From Alloyangia pacifica (lineage in GTDB: Bacteria > Pseudomonadota > Alphaproteobacteria > Rhodobacterales > Rhodobacteraceae), in contig NZ_CP022191.1 in NCBI RefSeq assembly GCF_003111685.1, positions 62,001 through 126,000 of the forward strand: a stretch of DNA of 64,000 nucleotides. The letters are read 5' to 3'. The first letter of the stretch is position 1. Each line of letters opens with the position of its first letter. The notes under the pieces are model-generated. The model ran no database searches and was not told the DNA's origin. It worked only from the letters and a program-made list of their open reading frames with translations. A program made the position numbers and the translations under genes. This document shows, piece after piece, positions 62,707-64,000 of the stretch.

Positions 62707-64000
62707 CCCTGCTTAGACACATGGGACTCCCGCTCGCGGTTGCGTGTTGCCTTGTCGGCGGAGCCGCCCTGGCGCAAACGCCGACCGACGCGGACCTCCA
62801 GGCGCTGCGTTTCTACATGTCCGAGAGCAACCAGCAGGCGGTCAATTCAGAGATCCGGCGGCTGCAGTTGCAATACCCCGATTGGGTCGTGCCGGACGAT
62901 CTTGGCCAGATCGAACGCAGCGTGCCCGGCGAGATGATCGACCGCATCTATCGCCAGGTCGACGCCGGGCAGTTCGAAGGCGCCCGCGGCACGATCGCCG
63001 AGATCAGCCGCGAATATCCCAATTGGTCGCCCTCCGCGGACCTGCTAGAGACCCTCGCGCTCTCCGAGGCACAGGCCAGCTTTGAAGAAGCCGTGTCGGG
63101 GAACAATGCCGACGTCGCGATCCGCGTTGCGCGCGCCAATCCCGCCCTCTTGCGCTGCGAGCGGGTCAACAACGCCTGGCTGCTGGCCGAGCAATACCAG
63201 TCGATTGGCGACGTGACCGCCGCGCTCGGGGTGTACACCGGGATCGCGCGCAGCTGCACCGATCCCGACGCCCTGGTGGCCACACTCGAGAAATCGGCGG
63301 ATGTCGCCACACTCGACCAGCTTGCACGACTAGCCGATCTTGCGCGCAGCCAGTCTCCGGCCACGGCGGACCGGCTGACCTCGGTCGAAGACCGGCTTCG
63401 TGCCGGAATGCTGGCGCAGGGACAGATCGCGCCCGCGACGTCTCCCCTTGATCCCCTGAGCACCGTGGAAATCGGCCCTGCGACAGGCTCCTCACCTGCA
63501 GTCAGCCTGCGCCCTGTCGGCCGGCCTCAGCGCGCGGCCAGCCTGCAAAGACCGGCAAGCAGCGCCCCGGCCACCACGGCTCCCGCGTCGCTCTCGGGCG
63601 CTCGAAGCGCCGCGCAACGCGGCGACTGGGCAAGCTGCCTCGCCGAGTCCGCCAGCGCGCGTGACGCGGAGACCGTCGCGCAGCGCGGATGGTGCGCCCT
63701 CAATGCGGACCGTCCCATGCAGGCGCTCGCGGATTTCAAGGCTGCCGCCAGCAGCGCGCGGAGCCCCCAGACCCGCCGCGATGCCAGCTATGGTCAGGCG
63801 CTCGTCATGCTGCGGCTCAACATGGTGGATGAGGCCGCGGCCGTCGCCGCCGGCACGCATTTCACCGCCGAGCAACGGCTCGAGATCGAAAGCCAGATCC
63901 TCGATAAGCGCGGGGTCGCCGCCTACAACCGCCGGGACTTCAGGCGTGCCATCGCCTATTTTGACGAGCTCGAACGCGTCACGGGCGTGGTGCGCCGCGA
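62703..64000 (+). CDS. TPR-rich cellulose biosynthesis protein (BcsC-like), partial
   Basis: The gene starts with ATG at 62703, overlapping the cellulase stop, and stays open to the right edge (432 codons visible). The signal peptide MTLLRHMGLPLAVACCLVGG ends after ALA. The rest has alternating helical segments of tetratricopeptide type, for instance AYNRRDFRRAIAYFDELERV near the edge, with a Pro/Ala-rich linker around residues 245-300. In cellulose operons this position is held by BcsC or an equivalent scaffold that guides cellulose to the outer membrane. The C-terminal barrel, if present, lies outside the window. Confidence 0.85.
   Translation, partial: MTLLRHMGLPLAVACCLVGGAALAQTPTDADLQALRFYMSESNQQAVNSEIRRLQLQYPDWVVPDDLGQIERSVPGEMIDRIYRQVDAGQFEGARGTIAEISREYPNWSPSADLLETLALSEAQASFEEAVSGNNADVAIRVARANPALLRCERVNNAWLLAEQYQSIGDVTAALGVYTGIARSCTDPDALVATLEKSADVATLDQLARLADLARSQSPATADRLTSVEDRLRAGMLAQGQIAPATSPLDPLSTVEIGPATGSSPAVSLRPVGRPQRAASLQRPASSAPATTAPASLSGARSAAQRGDWASCLAESASARDAETVAQRGWCALNADRPMQALADFKAAASSARSPQTRRDASYGQALVMLRLNMVDEAAAVAAGTHFTAEQRLEIESQILDKRGVAAYNRRDFRRAIAYFDELERVTGVVRR

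Noticed and set aside
1..64000. CRISPR arrays, rRNA or tRNA genes
   Set aside because: No regularly spaced repeats and no recognisable rRNA or tRNA features were seen while reading. A dedicated tRNA or covariance-model search was not possible here.

Overview
The window is GC-rich DNA, apparently from an alphaproteobacterium and most likely a member of the Rhodobacterales (Roseobacter/Paracoccus-like). This rests on protein families rather than on any rRNA: a BcsN-type cellulose operon, a TctA-TctB fusion with TctDE, DUF6635 and DUF2474 proteins, MocR-type regulators, and IS903-, IS66-, IS3- and IS5-type elements. The density of intact and decayed insertion sequences around self-contained metabolic operons suggests an accessory replicon or a genomic island region. 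No rRNA, tRNA, CRISPR array or replication origin was recognised.

Layout. 1-3.6 kb: a Gfo/Idh/MocA oxidoreductase, an intact IS903-type element with a 9-bp target duplication, a broken GntR regulator, and two back-to-back IS3 scars. 3.7-11.6 kb: an RND efflux operon (adaptor, pump, response regulator, histidine kinase, ABC exporter). 11.6-12.2 kb: a decayed IS5-type transposase. 12.2-25 kb: a tricarboxylate catabolic locus made of tcuB-tcuA-GntR, a divergent AbrB-family membrane protein, a second operon (tctC, fused tctAB, prpF, universal stress protein, a 53-residue protein, a D-2-hydroxyacid dehydrogenase) and the divergent tctDE two-component pair. 25.5-28.3 kb: a DUF6635 membrane protein, a DsbA-family oxidoreductase and a LysR regulator. 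28.3-30.9 kb: an IS66 element with an 8-bp target duplication.

31-47.4 kb is the most interesting part. It holds a cyanide-insensitive cytochrome bd oxidase (cydAB plus a DUF2474 small subunit), then a MocR regulator divergent from a 5-aminolevulinate synthase gene. That gene is translationally coupled to a degenerate aminolevulinate-synthase paralogue in which the PLP lysine is replaced by glycine, followed by a DUF983 protein. A second MocR regulator is divergent from a complete seven-gene Nit1C-type cluster (nitrogen-starvation protein, nitrilase, radical SAM, acetyltransferase, AIR-synthase-like, small protein, flavin oxidoreductase), extended by a LnmK/Pnap_2097-like hot-dog protein. Both MocR intergenic regions carry the same ATTGTATGC-type boxes, and a related box precedes a 60-residue membrane protein at the far end. 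I read this as one regulon, either for cyanide/nitrile nitrogen assimilation under cyanide-resistant respiration or for making an aminolevulinate-derived nitrogenous metabolite.

48.2-52.3 kb: a LysR regulator divergent from a quinone/catechol-detoxification operon (ring-cleavage dioxygenase, hydrolase, small acetyltransferase, pirin). 52.4-53 kb: fragments of an IS3 transposase and a histidine kinase. 53-54.2 kb: a Xre/MbcA-RES toxin-antitoxin pair with a palindromic operator. 54.4-55.9 kb: an Fsr-like MFS exporter and an EamA-transporter fragment. 56.4 kb to the right edge: a cellulose synthesis operon (bcsN, bcsA, bcsB, cellulase, TPR protein), whose last gene runs off the window.
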